DNA of 64,000 bases from G965207335 sp965222825 (GCA_965222825.1 OZ244964.1:1364001-1428000); one strand, 5' to 3'. Counted from the first letter of the stretch, positions 43,206 to 53,025 are shown. Notes: a model not told the origin generated them from the letters alone. Program-made: numbers and translations.

Positions 43206-43580
43206 TTAAGAAGCAGCAAGTGTGCCAGCAGAACCAATAGTACCAAGTGTGCCAGCAGAACCAAGTGTACTCGTACAGCCAAGAGAACTAGTGGCACTAG
43301 AGACACAACCTTCACTACTCAAGGTGCTTGCTGAGCCAGCACTACCTATTGAACCAGCAGTAGATGCTTTAACCCCAGCTTGCAGTGTATCTAAATTAGC
43401 AACTAATTCATAGTTAGGAAAAACAACATACACAATATTTTTGGTATTAGTAACTACTTTAAATTCAACATCTGTTTTACTTTTATTGTTTAATTTATTA
43501 ATTGCTATTGTTGGATTATCTCGCAGTTGATTACGAAATTGTTTGTCCAATAGATTTTTATTTATGTCATTTTCTTGCAT
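43206..43580 (-). CDS. NHLP-type RiPP precursor peptide
   Basis: The product has 124 residues. The leader has LDKQFRNQLRDNPTIAINKL and EFKVVTNTKNIVYVVFPN and ends LDTLQAGVK. The core (STAGSIGSAGSASTLSSEG then CVSSATSSLGCTSTLG) has two cysteines 11 residues apart. Its leader helix is close to that of the gene at 42409 (FRNQLRDNP) while the core differs. AGGAG ribosome site. First gene of this three-gene group. Confidence 0.76.
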   Translation of the reverse strand: MQENDINKNLLDKQFRNQLRDNPTIAINKLNNKSKTDVEFKVVTNTKNIVYVVFPNYELVANLDTLQAGVKASTAGSIGSAGSASTLSSEGCVSSATSSLGCTSTLGSAGTLGTIGSAGTLAAS

Positions 43581-43772
43581 TTTGCAACTCCTATTTTATA
43601 AAAAATCAATTATTACCTTTTGGTATATTTCTTTTATTGTTAATAAGTTTATTATAATGTGATAATATTAATTAAAACTATGTTTATTATATGTTTTGTA
43701 TAGTTTGCTTGTTTACACTTTGATAAAATAAAAATCACCCTTAAAACCTTAGTAGTTTTATTTATAGTATAT

Positions 43773-44348
43773 TTATGGAGCTGTTGTATTACGAACTAAG
43801 CGAATATAACCATCAAAAGACATACCGCTGCCTGTTGTTCCACCATAGAAAAATGGCACATCTAGCACTGCATTATCATCTTCTGTATCAATATCAGAGC
43901 TCCAATATGATTTACTTTTTGTGTTTGGGAAATAGTTAGTATCTATGGTAGGATTATCATCAGTGTATTGTTTGATAGTTAATAACTCTTTATAGCTTGG
44001 CAGACGCCAATCATTATACTTGCATAAGTTACTAATATTATTTATATAAATATATAATTCAGTATTGCAATGTGTATCAAAATTACAGTTGCGACTGTAC
44101 TCATTATTGATGACACCAAGTTTGCCATTAAACCAAGTATAACTATTATTGGTGTTATTAGTAGTTTTTACCTCCCACATAAGATTAGTTTTACTATCAA
44201 TAACACACGACCAATTATTAGCACTATCTATTAATATATTGCCTGTATTTGATATTTTTATATATTGTGCATAAACATTTGCACTGATAAATAAAGTTAG
44301 CCATAATATTATTGGATAAATTAAAGTTTTACTATATCTAATTAGCAT
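43773..44348 (-). CDS. secreted DUF1566 (Lcl C-terminal) domain protein
   Basis: The product has 191 residues. A signal peptide of about 27 residues ends at NVYA-QY. The domain has the DUF1566 hallmarks: NLMWEVK near 54, a YTWFNG segment, DWRLPSYKELLTI near 116 and a YWSSD motif near 148 with FDGYIRLVRN at the end. This domain is related to C-type-lectin or FGE-like folds and is common in exported proteins of unknown role. It overlaps thiO by 11 bases, so it is the last gene of a four-gene operon. Confidence 0.82.
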   Translation of the reverse strand: MLIRYSKTLIYPIILWLTLFISANVYAQYIKISNTGNILIDSANNWSCVIDSKTNLMWEVKTTNNTNNSYTWFNGKLGVINNEYSRNCNFDTHCNTELYIYINNISNLCKYNDWRLPSYKELLTIKQYTDDNPTIDTNYFPNTKSKSYWSSDIDTEDDNAVLDVPFFYGGTTGSGMSFDGYIRLVRNTTAP

Positions 44349-45327
44349 CTTTTATTAAATTAGTTATTAATTCAGCACTAGCAGGGGCAGTATTTAAGCC
44401 ATTGCTAAAATGTCCTACATTTATAAATAGATTATTATACGCTAAATGCTTGCTAATTTTTACACCACTAGCACTGGCTGGTCTTAATCCTGCCCATTGT
44501 TTAATAATTTTTGCATTTTTTAATTGCGGACAATACTTAATGGCAAAGTCTAATAATAATTGTGCTGTTTTGGCGTCTATTGACTTATCAAAACCAGTTT
44601 TTTCATAAGTGCTACCTATTAATATTTTGCCATCAATTCTAGGGACTAAATATTTATCTTCTGCTAGTATTATATGTTTTAATAATTTAGGCTTAGCTTG
44701 TAATAACAGTATTTGTCCTTTTACGGGATAAATATCATCAATACTAAAAATACCCAAATCACCAGCCCAAGCACCATTAGCAATTATGGTGTTTTTACTG
44801 TAGAATTTATTATTATTGGCAATAACACCAACGGCTTTATTATCTTTAATAATTATTGTTTCTACCTTAGTATTTTCCAATAATTTAGCATCTAATTGCA
44901 ATAACCTAAGTTTTAAAGCTAACAATAATCTAGGGTTTCTTAGTTGCATAACCTTATCAAATAATAAGCCATTTGCGGTTTTTTTAACATTAGGTTTATA
45001 ATAAGCTAGCCATTTTTTAGCATTAGCACTATCGTAGTTATCGTGCATTAACAAGCCACTATTTATATATTCTATCGCTATATTTGTTTCTTGTGCTAAC
45101 TCGTCGCATATATCTTTATACATAGTTTGCGATTTAATACTTAGCTCATTGATTTGTTTAGAATAACGCCAAGGATATAGTGGGCTAATAATTCCAGCAC
45201 CAGCTATTGAACTTTCACAACCGCAGGTTTTAGCATCAAATATGCTAACAGATAAGCCTTGTTCTAATAATTTTTTTGCAGACATCATTCCTATAATGCC
45301 ACAGCCTATAATAATACAATCACTCAT
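44338..45327 (-). CDS. FAD-dependent glycine oxidase-like protein (ThiO type)
   Basis: The product has 329 residues. It has the dinucleotide-binding IIGCGIIGMMSAKKLLEQG at 5-23, an AGAGIISPLYPWRYS segment, the PVKGQILLL block near 203 and a C-terminal WAGLRPASASGVKIS and VGHFSNGLNTAPAS motif that binds FAD. ThiO oxidises glycine to the imine used for thiazole synthesis; a D-amino-acid oxidase role is the alternative. It overlaps lspA by 4 bases. Confidence 0.82.
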   Translation of the reverse strand: MSDCIIIGCGIIGMMSAKKLLEQGLSVSIFDAKTCGCESSIAGAGIISPLYPWRYSKQINELSIKSQTMYKDICDELAQETNIAIEYINSGLLMHDNYDSANAKKWLAYYKPNVKKTANGLLFDKVMQLRNPRLLLALKLRLLQLDAKLLENTKVETIIIKDNKAVGVIANNNKFYSKNTIIANGAWAGDLGIFSIDDIYPVKGQILLLQAKPKLLKHIILAEDKYLVPRIDGKILIGSTYEKTGFDKSIDAKTAQLLLDFAIKYCPQLKNAKIIKQWAGLRPASASGVKISKHLAYNNLFINVGHFSNGLNTAPASAELITNLIKDAN

Positions 45328-45776
45328 TTATTACCATTTAGTATAAACAATACAGCACCAATAAATATTGCACTATCAGCAATATTAAATGCTGGCCAAT
45401 GATAATCTAGGTAATGAAAATCTAAAAAATCTATTACAAAACCATAAAAAAATCTATCTAGCGTATTACCAATAGCACCTGATGCTATAAGTGCTAAGGA
45501 CAACATAAGTATTTTTTTACTAATAGGCGTTATCAATAAATAATAACAAATTATTAAACTAATAATAATAGCAAAACTTGATAATAAATATAATTGCCAA
45601 CCACCATATTGACTTAATATACCAAAAGCAGCACCAGTGTTATGCACTCTAACTATATTTAAAAAATTATTTACCAAATAATAGTTATTAACATTAAAAT
45701 TATCAAATATTAATAGTTTAGTGTATTGATCTAATACCAATAACAATAAAATAATTACAAAATAACTACTACGCAC
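45324..45776 (-). CDS. lspA: lipoprotein signal peptidase
   Basis: This inner-membrane aspartic protease cleaves prolipoproteins after lipidation. Four helices; the catalytic aspartates are in GNTLDR and FNIADSAI. The frame opens at 45848, but a GTG at 45776 sharing its G with the upstream stop (TAGTG) gives a normal 150-residue protein starting VRSSYFV. Several lipoproteins in this window (BamC, the cytochrome, the solute-binding protein) would be its clients. Confidence 0.92.
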   Translation of the reverse strand: MRSSYFVIILLLLVLDQYTKLLIFDNFNVNNYYLVNNFLNIVRVHNTGAAFGILSQYGGWQLYLLSSFAIIISLIICYYLLITPISKKILMLSLALIASGAIGNTLDRFFYGFVIDFLDFHYLDYHWPAFNIADSAIFIGAVLFILNGNK

Positions 45777-47869
45777 TAAATGCGTTTTTTGAAAAATATC
45801 CACAATATTACCAATACAAATAATAATAGCACAACCAATGGATACCAAACTACTTTATTGTATTCATTACGGTATTCATTGCGTTTTTTTATATCTACTT
45901 TTTGATATTTTAAAGTATTTTTAGCTAGTGCATTAACCTTCACATTACCAACCCAATTATGCACTAAAATACTTGATTTTGGGGTATAAGCCCAAGCAAA
46001 AGGAATATCATTTTGCCAAATTTTTAGCATTTTATTGATAATTTTTTGTCGTTTAGGCGAATTAAGCATATTTTTCATATCCAAAAATAATTCGTCAAAT
46101 TTTGGATTATCATAATTAGTATAATTGTCGCCACCGTATTTTAATTTAGAGTTTTTAGAATAAAATAAAAATAAAAAATTCTCAGCATCAGGGTAATCAG
46201 CACCCCAGCCAAATTCAAATAATTGTGTTTGTGAACGGCGTAATTTATCTTGAAAAGTGCTGTAATTAGTAGCCTTAATAATTAAATTAACATTTATTTT
46301 ATCAAATTGTTTTTTAATCCAAGCCAGCCGATATTGAGCCTCAGGACCTATGCTTGTTGTATCAAAACTAATAGTTAATTGTTTTTTACTAATAGCATTA
46401 ATGCCATTTGGATAGCCGGCTTTTTTTAGTAATTCTTTTGCTTGTTTGATACTTTTGCGTTTATTGTTTTTATTATAAATTTTGTTATTAAATGAGTTAT
46501 TCCAACCAAAAATCCCCTTAGGTATAGGTATTTGAGCAATATTTGCCTCACCATTTAAGAAAATAGACACATATTCCTCCATATCAATAGCTATGGTTAT
46601 TGCTTGCCGTATTAGTCTTGCACTCTCACTATTACCCCCTACTAAGCTGTCTTGCATATTAAATCCTGCATAATAAATAATCACACCTTCATTATGTAAT
46701 AGTTGCATTTTTTTATTTTTAATATCTTTGGATAGCGTTTTTTTACCGCTTTTGTCAATATTTAATACTTGGTCAAAATAATCAGAGTGTAAGCCAATTT
46801 TGTCATTATATCCTTGCATAGTCTTGTGCCAATAAGATATAAATTCCTTTTCTAAGGAAAAAATAATTTTATCAACAAATGGTAGTTTTTTGCCTTTATC
46901 AATTAGTAAACCCAGCTTTTCATCTTCTATAGAGCCAGTAGCAGGATATAATTGGCTGTGAAAGTTAGTATTTTTTAACAAAACTATTTTTTTATTAGGA
47001 TTATTAACAGCCATATAATAAGCACCTGTCCCCACAGGATAAATATCTAGGCTAATATTTTTCTTATTTAACCCTTTTTGGCTATAAAATTTATCAACCT
47101 CAGGTGCTATAGAAGTAAAAAATGGCATTGCTAGCCAGTATATAAACTGCGGTTGCACACCCTTTATAATGATGGCATATTTATATCTACCTAGTAGTTC
47201 TACTCCTTCTAAATGATAATTATTTAGTGCTAAAAAAGTATCTTTTTTATAATCTTTTAATAGTTGTTTACTAAATTTATCCAAGCCTTTTATATAAGTT
47301 TTCATTACACTTAGAACTGGAGAATGTAGTTTAGGATGTGCTATGCGTTTTATTTGATAAATAAAATCACTAGCTATTACTTCTCTAGTGGCTGTATTTT
47401 TAAAATCATATATACTATTAATTTTTGCTAATTCAGCAGTGCTTAAATTAGTATTCTTAGCTAAAAATGCTGGGTGTTTGTGATAAAAAACATTTTCTTT
47501 AATATCAATAATGTATTTACTATAAGCAACAGTTTTAGTGCTGTTATTAGGCAATAAATTATTATCTTTATCATAAAATTCTATTTTTGGCATACTCTTA
47601 GCAATATTTGGCTCTAAGGTGTAAGGTCTTTTTAAATAGTGGTATTGTAAAGGTGCATCATAAACAGATTGCACAAAAACCCATTCATCAGAAGAATAAG
47701 ATATTGCTGGGTCTAGGTGTTTTGGTGGCTCTGAAAATGCAGAATACAAAATATTGCTATTATTGTCTTTGCTATTGTGTGGATTATTCCAATTATCACA
47801 AGAACTTAGCATTAAGATTATAAAAACAGTTACTATATATTTTAATATTGTTGTAGATAATATTTGCAT
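45776..47869 (-). CDS. family 5 solute-binding protein with C-terminal membrane anchor
   Basis: This is a peptide/oligopeptide-type ABC substrate-binding protein (SBP_bac_5). From the ATG at 47869 it has a signal peptide with a lipobox LSSC near 20-23, the early motif EPPKHLDPA and a long two-lobe domain with GTGAYY and AREL/ALAYA-like helices. It ends in a transmembrane helix VVLLLFVLVILWIF and KKR, which ordinary binding proteins lack. At about 700 residues it is longer than OppA. No ABC permease genes are adjacent, and it is translationally coupled to lspA. Confidence 0.8.
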   Translation of the reverse strand: MQILSTTILKYIVTVFIILMLSSCDNWNNPHNSKDNNSNILYSAFSEPPKHLDPAISYSSDEWVFVQSVYDAPLQYHYLKRPYTLEPNIAKSMPKIEFYDKDNNLLPNNSTKTVAYSKYIIDIKENVFYHKHPAFLAKNTNLSTAELAKINSIYDFKNTATREVIASDFIYQIKRIAHPKLHSPVLSVMKTYIKGLDKFSKQLLKDYKKDTFLALNNYHLEGVELLGRYKYAIIIKGVQPQFIYWLAMPFFTSIAPEVDKFYSQKGLNKKNISLDIYPVGTGAYYMAVNNPNKKIVLLKNTNFHSQLYPATGSIEDEKLGLLIDKGKKLPFVDKIIFSLEKEFISYWHKTMQGYNDKIGLHSDYFDQVLNIDKSGKKTLSKDIKNKKMQLLHNEGVIIYYAGFNMQDSLVGGNSESARLIRQAITIAIDMEEYVSIFLNGEANIAQIPIPKGIFGWNNSFNNKIYNKNNKRKSIKQAKELLKKAGYPNGINAISKKQLTISFDTTSIGPEAQYRLAWIKKQFDKINVNLIIKATNYSTFQDKLRRSQTQLFEFGWGADYPDAENFLFLFYSKNSKLKYGGDNYTNYDNPKFDELFLDMKNMLNSPKRQKIINKMLKIWQNDIPFAWAYTPKSSILVHNWVGNVKVNALAKNTLKYQKVDIKKRNEYRNEYNKVVWYPLVVLLLFVLVILWIFFKKRI

Positions 47870-47929
47870 AAAGCATATGATATATTTTTTTAATATTATA
47901 TACAACAAAAGACCACTTTAAGGAATACC

Positions 47930-47955
47930 CCTTAAAAATATGTTTATAACAATAT
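47930..47955. repeat. CCCTTAAAAATATGTTTATA dispersed repeat, copy
   Basis: CCCCTTAAAAATATGTTTAT followed by AACAATATC, matching the copies at 38512 and 57119. It is followed directly by the palindrome at 47967. Confidence 0.65.
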
Positions 47956-47966
47956 CCCAGATAATT

Positions 47967-47991
47967 TTACCACGGGCCTTGCCCGTGGTAA
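47967..47991. repeat. GC-rich perfect palindrome, copy 3
   Basis: Same CCACGGGC-CTT-GCCCGTGG core as at 34676 and 35263, here between the solute-binding protein gene and the broken precursor. Confidence 0.9.
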
Positions 47992-48139
47992 TCAACTCCT
48001 ATTTTCAAGATCATAAATCAGAGTTTGTGAGTTCTGCTTCAAGGCTAATCAGAGTCGTCTTATACAAAGGAAGAATTATTATAACCTGTAACATAATACT
48101 AGACTTGTATCTTAATACATAAACCTTTATTTTTTAAAG

Positions 48140-48474
48140 ATTAATTGTCTGTACTAATTACAGACCCTGCAGTGCCTACACTACCTAAGGTGCTAGCAGC
48201 ACTAGAATTGCTAAAAGTAATTCATATAGTTTTGTAAGTAGTTCGCAGTGCTAGCAGTAGCCACAGAGCCAGCATGTAATTCACCAAGATAAATATTCAT
48301 TAATAATGATTCATCAATCATTACAATATAAACAGTATTCTTAGTATTAGTAACAACCTTATACTCTACATTGTCATTTTGTTGATAATTTAGTTTAGCT
48401 ATTGCTTCTTTTGGATTATTAAGCAATTCAGCCCTAAATAACTTATCAAATAGTAGGTTATCATATTGTTTCAT
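48140..48474 (-). pseudogene. frameshifted NHLP-type precursor
   Basis: The first frame (48474 to 48211, 87 residues) has a normal leader: FDKLFRAELLNNPKEAIAKL and EYKVVTNTKNTVYIVMID. It then begins a core (LGELHAGSVATASTA) that is interrupted by a foreign-looking stretch ending NYMNYF and a stop. A second frame, from about 48211 down to 48140, continues the core as SNSSAASTLGSVGTAGS and ends VISTDN. A small insertion therefore shifted the frame. The first 87 residues could still be made. Confidence 0.8.
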
Positions 48475-48643
48475 TGTTATTATTTATAGTGTAATTACAA
48501 TTGTCAATATAGTATGACTGCACATAAAAATATACAGTTGCAAGAAAGTGTTAAATAATATTTTATACACTATAATATATTACATTTAAGTATTTTAATT
48601 TTAAGATAACATATAGTTAAATAATAATTTATTAAGGGATATT

Positions 48644-49420
48644 ATGGGTTTTTTAAAAGGTAAAAGAGCACTAATTACTGGTGTTGCATCAAATAGGTCT
48701 ATAGCTTGGGGTATAGCAGAAGCAATGGCACAACAAGGCTGTGAACTAGCTTTTAGTTATCACAATGATAAATTAAAATCTCGGGTAGAGAAGTGTGCTA
48801 AATTATGTAACTCAAATATAATTATTGCTTGTGATATGGCAGAAGATGAGCAAATAACAAAAGCCATAGCTGAATTAAATACCCATTGGGATAATTTTGA
48901 TATTATTATTCATTCGCTAGCTTTTGCACCTAGAGAAGCCTTAGATGGTGATTATATAGACGCTACAACAAGGGCAAACTTTATAATAGCCCATGATATT
49001 AGCTCTTATACATTTACTGCACTTGCTAAGGCATCAAAACATATGCTAAATACAGATGGGGCATTGCTAACTGTTAGTTATTTAGGCTCAGTTCGTGTAG
49101 TGCCAAATTATAATGTAATGGGGGTTGCTAAGGCTAGTTTAGAGGCTAATATGCGTTATATGGCAGGCTCTTTGGGTGAGCTAGGAATTAGAGTAAATGC
49201 TGTATCAGCAGGACCTATAAAGACCTTAGCCGCTAGTGGGATTAAAAACTTCTCTAAATTATTAGATTATGCTGCTAGTAATAGTGCATTAAAACGCAAT
49301 GTTAGCATACAAGAGGTTGGTAATGCTTGTGCATTTTTATGCTCTAATTTAGCCTCAGGCATAACAGGTGAGGTGCTGTATGTTGATGCTGGTTATAATT
49401 TTTATGACAAGGGGCAATAA
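48644..49420 (+). CDS. fabI: enoyl-[acyl-carrier-protein] reductase (NADH)
   Basis: The last reduction of fatty-acid elongation. The 258-residue protein has the FabI-type opening KRALITGVASNRSIAWGIA near 7-25, the active-site YNVMGVAKASLEANMRY near 156-172 (Tyr and Lys) and an AGPIKTLAASGI loop near 190. Length is normal. It stands alone with a TATAAT-like box upstream near 48570. Confidence 0.95.
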   Translation: MGFLKGKRALITGVASNRSIAWGIAEAMAQQGCELAFSYHNDKLKSRVEKCAKLCNSNIIIACDMAEDEQITKAIAELNTHWDNFDIIIHSLAFAPREALDGDYIDATTRANFIIAHDISSYTFTALAKASKHMLNTDGALLTVSYLGSVRVVPNYNVMGVAKASLEANMRYMAGSLGELGIRVNAVSAGPIKTLAASGIKNFSKLLDYAASNSALKRNVSIQEVGNACAFLCSNLASGITGEVLYVDAGYNFYDKGQ

Positions 49421-49456
49421 TACTATTAAAATTGAGAGTCCCAACTTATCAATAAA

Positions 49457-50470
49457 ATGCTAGTTAATAATATTAGCATAACAACTCATAGTAATAAAAA
49501 ATATACTATAGAATGTGATGATAGTGATAATATTTTACAAGCAGGACTACGAGAAGGATTAAATTTAAAATACGAATGTAGTAATGGCACCTGCGGTGTG
49601 TGTAGTGCGGTTTTAAAGTCAGGGGAAATAAAAAAAATATCCCACCACGACTATAAAATTCCTCAAAATAAACTTGATGAAAACGCATTTTTAATGTGTT
49701 GTAATGCTGCTGTATCTGATATTAAAATATATACCCAATTACAAAATGAAACAAAACACATAGCGATACAAAATATTAGTGCTAAAGTTAAAAATATTGA
49801 GTTTTTAACAAATACTGATATTGCAATACTAACGCTAAGAATGTCTAGGGCTAAGAATTTACAATACATAGCAGGACAAGAGGCAATATTAACATTTAAC
49901 GGAGTAAAATCCATTGACTACCCCATAGCATCGTGTCCTTGTTTTAGAATAGAGTTGGAATTTCATATTCGTAAAAATAATAAAGATGCTTTTGCTAAAT
50001 TATTATTTACAAAGAAAATTAAAGCAAAAACAAAAATTAATATTACTGGACCTAAGGGCATATTTAGGCTTAACGAGAATTGCGAACTAGATATTACTTT
50101 TATAGCGTGGGATATTGGTTTTGCACCAATTCGCTCAGTTATTGAGCATAATTATGACCTAGATTTAGGTAAAAAAACTAAGTTTTATTGGGCGTATCCT
50201 AAAAATGAGCAAAAACCATATTTACACAAATATGCTAAGTCTTGGTGTGAAATATTTGATGATTATAATTATAGTTTTATAGCTTGTGATTTTAACAGCG
50301 AAAATGATTATTTTTTGATAGCAAAAAATATTTTTGCTTCAATAAACTTAGACTTTGTTATAACTTCTAATGTTTATTTAGCAGCACCTGCTGGCATTGT
50401 AATTTACCTTAGGAAACTATTATTACAAGCTGGACTTGATAAAGACAAAATAATAGCATTTCCAGTATAA
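49457..50470 (+). CDS. 2Fe-2S ferredoxin-NAD(P)H reductase
   Basis: The product has 337 residues. The N-terminal plant-type ferredoxin has ECSNGTCGVC near 40-49 and a final Cys near 77, completing four ligands. It is followed by a FAD-binding and NAD-binding reductase pair. The family includes CDP-6-deoxy-glucoseen reductases and flavin reductases that serve oxygenases; the partner enzyme cannot be told. The FAD RxxS-type motif is weak, so cofactor use is inferred. It follows fabI with a 36-base gap. Confidence 0.82.
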   Translation: MLVNNISITTHSNKKYTIECDDSDNILQAGLREGLNLKYECSNGTCGVCSAVLKSGEIKKISHHDYKIPQNKLDENAFLMCCNAAVSDIKIYTQLQNETKHIAIQNISAKVKNIEFLTNTDIAILTLRMSRAKNLQYIAGQEAILTFNGVKSIDYPIASCPCFRIELEFHIRKNNKDAFAKLLFTKKIKAKTKINITGPKGIFRLNENCELDITFIAWDIGFAPIRSVIEHNYDLDLGKKTKFYWAYPKNEQKPYLHKYAKSWCEIFDDYNYSFIACDFNSENDYFLIAKNIFASINLDFVITSNVYLAAPAGIVIYLRKLLLQAGLDKDKIIAFPV

Positions 50471-50748
50471 AATAACGAGGTTCAACATCTATAAATAAAG
50501 ACCAAGGTCGCATTGAACTGACACAGTTTATGCTTCAACTAAATACTACGCGTCTATTAATTTTACTATTTCACCGTATAGTGCCAAATAATATAAAAAT
50601 TATTAAATAAAAAAATATTTTATTTTTAAGGATACCTTAGGCAGTAACCTTTTTTTTTATTTTTTAAAATAATTATTAAATTTAATACTTAAAAACTAAT
50701 GTGTTAAAATTAACTAGGTTTTTTACATATTTTTTCTGAGTATTTTTA

Positions 50749-53025
50749 ATGAGCGATAATAATAAAAATAATATCAAAGTTTTAAAAAGAAATGGTAGTT
50801 CAGAAAACTTAGATATGGAGAAAATTCATCGCGTAGTAGATTGGGCTGCTAAAAATTTACACAGTGTTTCAGTATCACAGGTTGAAATTAATGCTCGTCT
50901 TGCTTTTTTTGATGGTATTAAAACCGCAGATATTCACGAAACCATAATAAAATCAGCAGCAGACCTTATATCAATAGATAGCCCTGATTATCAATATTTA
51001 GCAGCTAGGCTGGCAATATTTCATCTACGAAAAAAAGCATTTAAACAATTTGAACCACCTAGTTTTTATCAGCTAATTAGCACAAATATTAAATTAGGTG
51101 TTTATGATAAAAGTATATTAGATGATTATACCAAAGATGAAATAAGTAACTTAGATGACTATATTGACCACTGGCGTGATATGCATTTTAGTTATGCAGC
51201 TGTAAAACAACTAGAAGGCAAATACTTAGTGCAAAATAGGGTAACTGGTGATATTTACGAAAGTGCCCAATTCTTATATATGCTAGTTGGTATGTGTTTA
51301 TTTAGTAAATACCCCAAAGATACCAGATTAGAATTTGTCAAACAATTCTATGATGCTAGCTCCAAATTTAAAATATCATTACCGACACCAATTATGTCTG
51401 GTGTTCGCACACCTACCAAACAATTTAGCTCTTGTGTGTTAATAGAGGCAGACGATGACCTAGATTCTATAAATGCCACGGCTGGGGCTATTGTAAAATA
51501 TGTATCACAAAGGGCAGGTATTGGTGTTAATGCTGGTAGAATTAGAGCATTAGGTAGCCCTATTCGTGGTGGTGAGGCTAATCACACTGGTTGTATTCCT
51601 TTTTATAAGCACTTTCATACTGCTGTTAAAAGTTGCTCACAAGGTGGTGTTCGTGGTGGTGCAGCTACTTTATTTTATCCTATATGGCATTTAGAAGTTG
51701 AAAGTTTATTGGTGCTAAAAAATAACACTGGCACTGATGAAAATCGTATAAGACACCTAGATTATGGCGTGCAATTTAATTTATTAATTTATAAAAGATT
51801 TTTAGCAGATGAAAATATAACTCTATTTAGTCCTAATGATGTTGCTGGTTTATACGAGGCATTTTTTGTAAACCAAGAATTATTCAATGAATTGTATATT
51901 AAGTATGAAAATGATACTAGCATCCGCAAAAAAACTATTAGAGCTAGAGAATTATTATCACAATTTATGCAAGAAAGAGCTAATACTGGTAGAGTTTATT
52001 TACAAAATGTTGATCATTGCAATACTCACAGTGCATTTGATGCAAAATTAGCACCTATTCGTCAAAGTAATTTATGTATGGAAATTACTCTACCCACAAA
52101 ACCACTATATTCTGTGCAAGATGAAAATGGTGAAATAGCATTATGCACTTTATCTGCTGTTAATTTAGGGGCATTAGAGTCAATAGATGAGTTAGAAAAA
52201 ACCACAGAAATTATAGTTAGAGCATTAGATTGTTTACTAGATTATCAAGGCTATCCTGTTAAATCAGCAGAAATTGCTAGCAAAAATAGAAGAACCTTAG
52301 GTATAGGGGTAACTAACTTTGCTTACTACTTAGCCAAAAATAACGCTAAATTCTCTGATGGTAGTGGCAATAAAATTACTCATAATGTTTTTGAGGCATT
52401 GCAATATTATGCTATTAAGGCATCGGTAAAATTAGCCCAAGAATTTGGGGCTTGTCCTTTATTTAAACAAACAAAATACTCACAAGGAATACTACCTATT
52501 GATACCTATAAAAAAGATGTTGATGACTTTGCTAATTTTGAGCTAAGATATAATTGGCAAAAATTAAAAGCAGATATACTAAAATACGGTATGCGTAATT
52601 CTACGCTAACAGCACTAATGCCTTGTGAGACTTCTAGTCAAATTAGTAATTCTACCAACGGTATTGAAGCACCTAGAGGCTTTATATCAGTAAAACAAAG
52701 TAAAGATGGGGTGTTAAAACAAGTAGTGCCAGAATACGAAAAACTAAAAGACAACTACGAGCTATTATGGGACATTAATGATAATGAGGGAATATTGCAA
52801 TTATCAGCAATTATGCAAAAATTTATTGATCAATCAATATCTACTAACACTCATTATGACCCATCTGCTTTTGGTGGCAAAATACCTATAAAAATATTAT
52901 TAACCGATGTTTTAAAAGCCTATAAATACGGCATAAAAACCTTGTATTACCATATTACTCGTGATAGTTATAAAAATGATAGCAACAAAGATGATGAGTG
53001 CGAAGATGGGGTTTGTAAGTTATAA
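50749..53025 (+). CDS. nrdA: class Ia ribonucleoside-diphosphate reductase, alpha subunit
   Basis: The catalytic subunit reduces NDPs to dNDPs. The 758-residue protein has an N-terminal ATP-cone (IKVLKRNGSSENLDMEKIH), PTPIMSGVRTPTKQFSSCVLIE with the active-site cysteine, the NLCMEI segment and the C-terminal CEDGVCKL pair that is re-reduced by thioredoxin. Length matches E. coli NrdA. It precedes phhB-like, nrdB and ferredoxin genes on the same strand. Confidence 0.96.
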   Translation: MSDNNKNNIKVLKRNGSSENLDMEKIHRVVDWAAKNLHSVSVSQVEINARLAFFDGIKTADIHETIIKSAADLISIDSPDYQYLAARLAIFHLRKKAFKQFEPPSFYQLISTNIKLGVYDKSILDDYTKDEISNLDDYIDHWRDMHFSYAAVKQLEGKYLVQNRVTGDIYESAQFLYMLVGMCLFSKYPKDTRLEFVKQFYDASSKFKISLPTPIMSGVRTPTKQFSSCVLIEADDDLDSINATAGAIVKYVSQRAGIGVNAGRIRALGSPIRGGEANHTGCIPFYKHFHTAVKSCSQGGVRGGAATLFYPIWHLEVESLLVLKNNTGTDENRIRHLDYGVQFNLLIYKRFLADENITLFSPNDVAGLYEAFFVNQELFNELYIKYENDTSIRKKTIRARELLSQFMQERANTGRVYLQNVDHCNTHSAFDAKLAPIRQSNLCMEITLPTKPLYSVQDENGEIALCTLSAVNLGALESIDELEKTTEIIVRALDCLLDYQGYPVKSAEIASKNRRTLGIGVTNFAYYLAKNNAKFSDGSGNKITHNVFEALQYYAIKASVKLAQEFGACPLFKQTKYSQGILPIDTYKKDVDDFANFELRYNWQKLKADILKYGMRNSTLTALMPCETSSQISNSTNGIEAPRGFISVKQSKDGVLKQVVPEYEKLKDNYELLWDINDNEGILQLSAIMQKFIDQSISTNTHYDPSAFGGKIPIKILLTDVLKAYKYGIKTLYYHITRDSYKNDSNKDDECEDGVCKL

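Noticed and set aside
42413..43413. Open frames opposite the precursor genes rich in PAEP/PTEP repeats (also at 28754-29375)
   Set aside because: They are the complements of Gly/Ser/Ala/Val codon runs. The leaders, ribosome sites and paralogue conservation are all on the other strand.
50471..50748. A tRNA or structured RNA between the ferredoxin reductase and nrdA
   Set aside because: No cloverleaf, T-loop consensus or convincing long stem was found; it looks like a promoter region.
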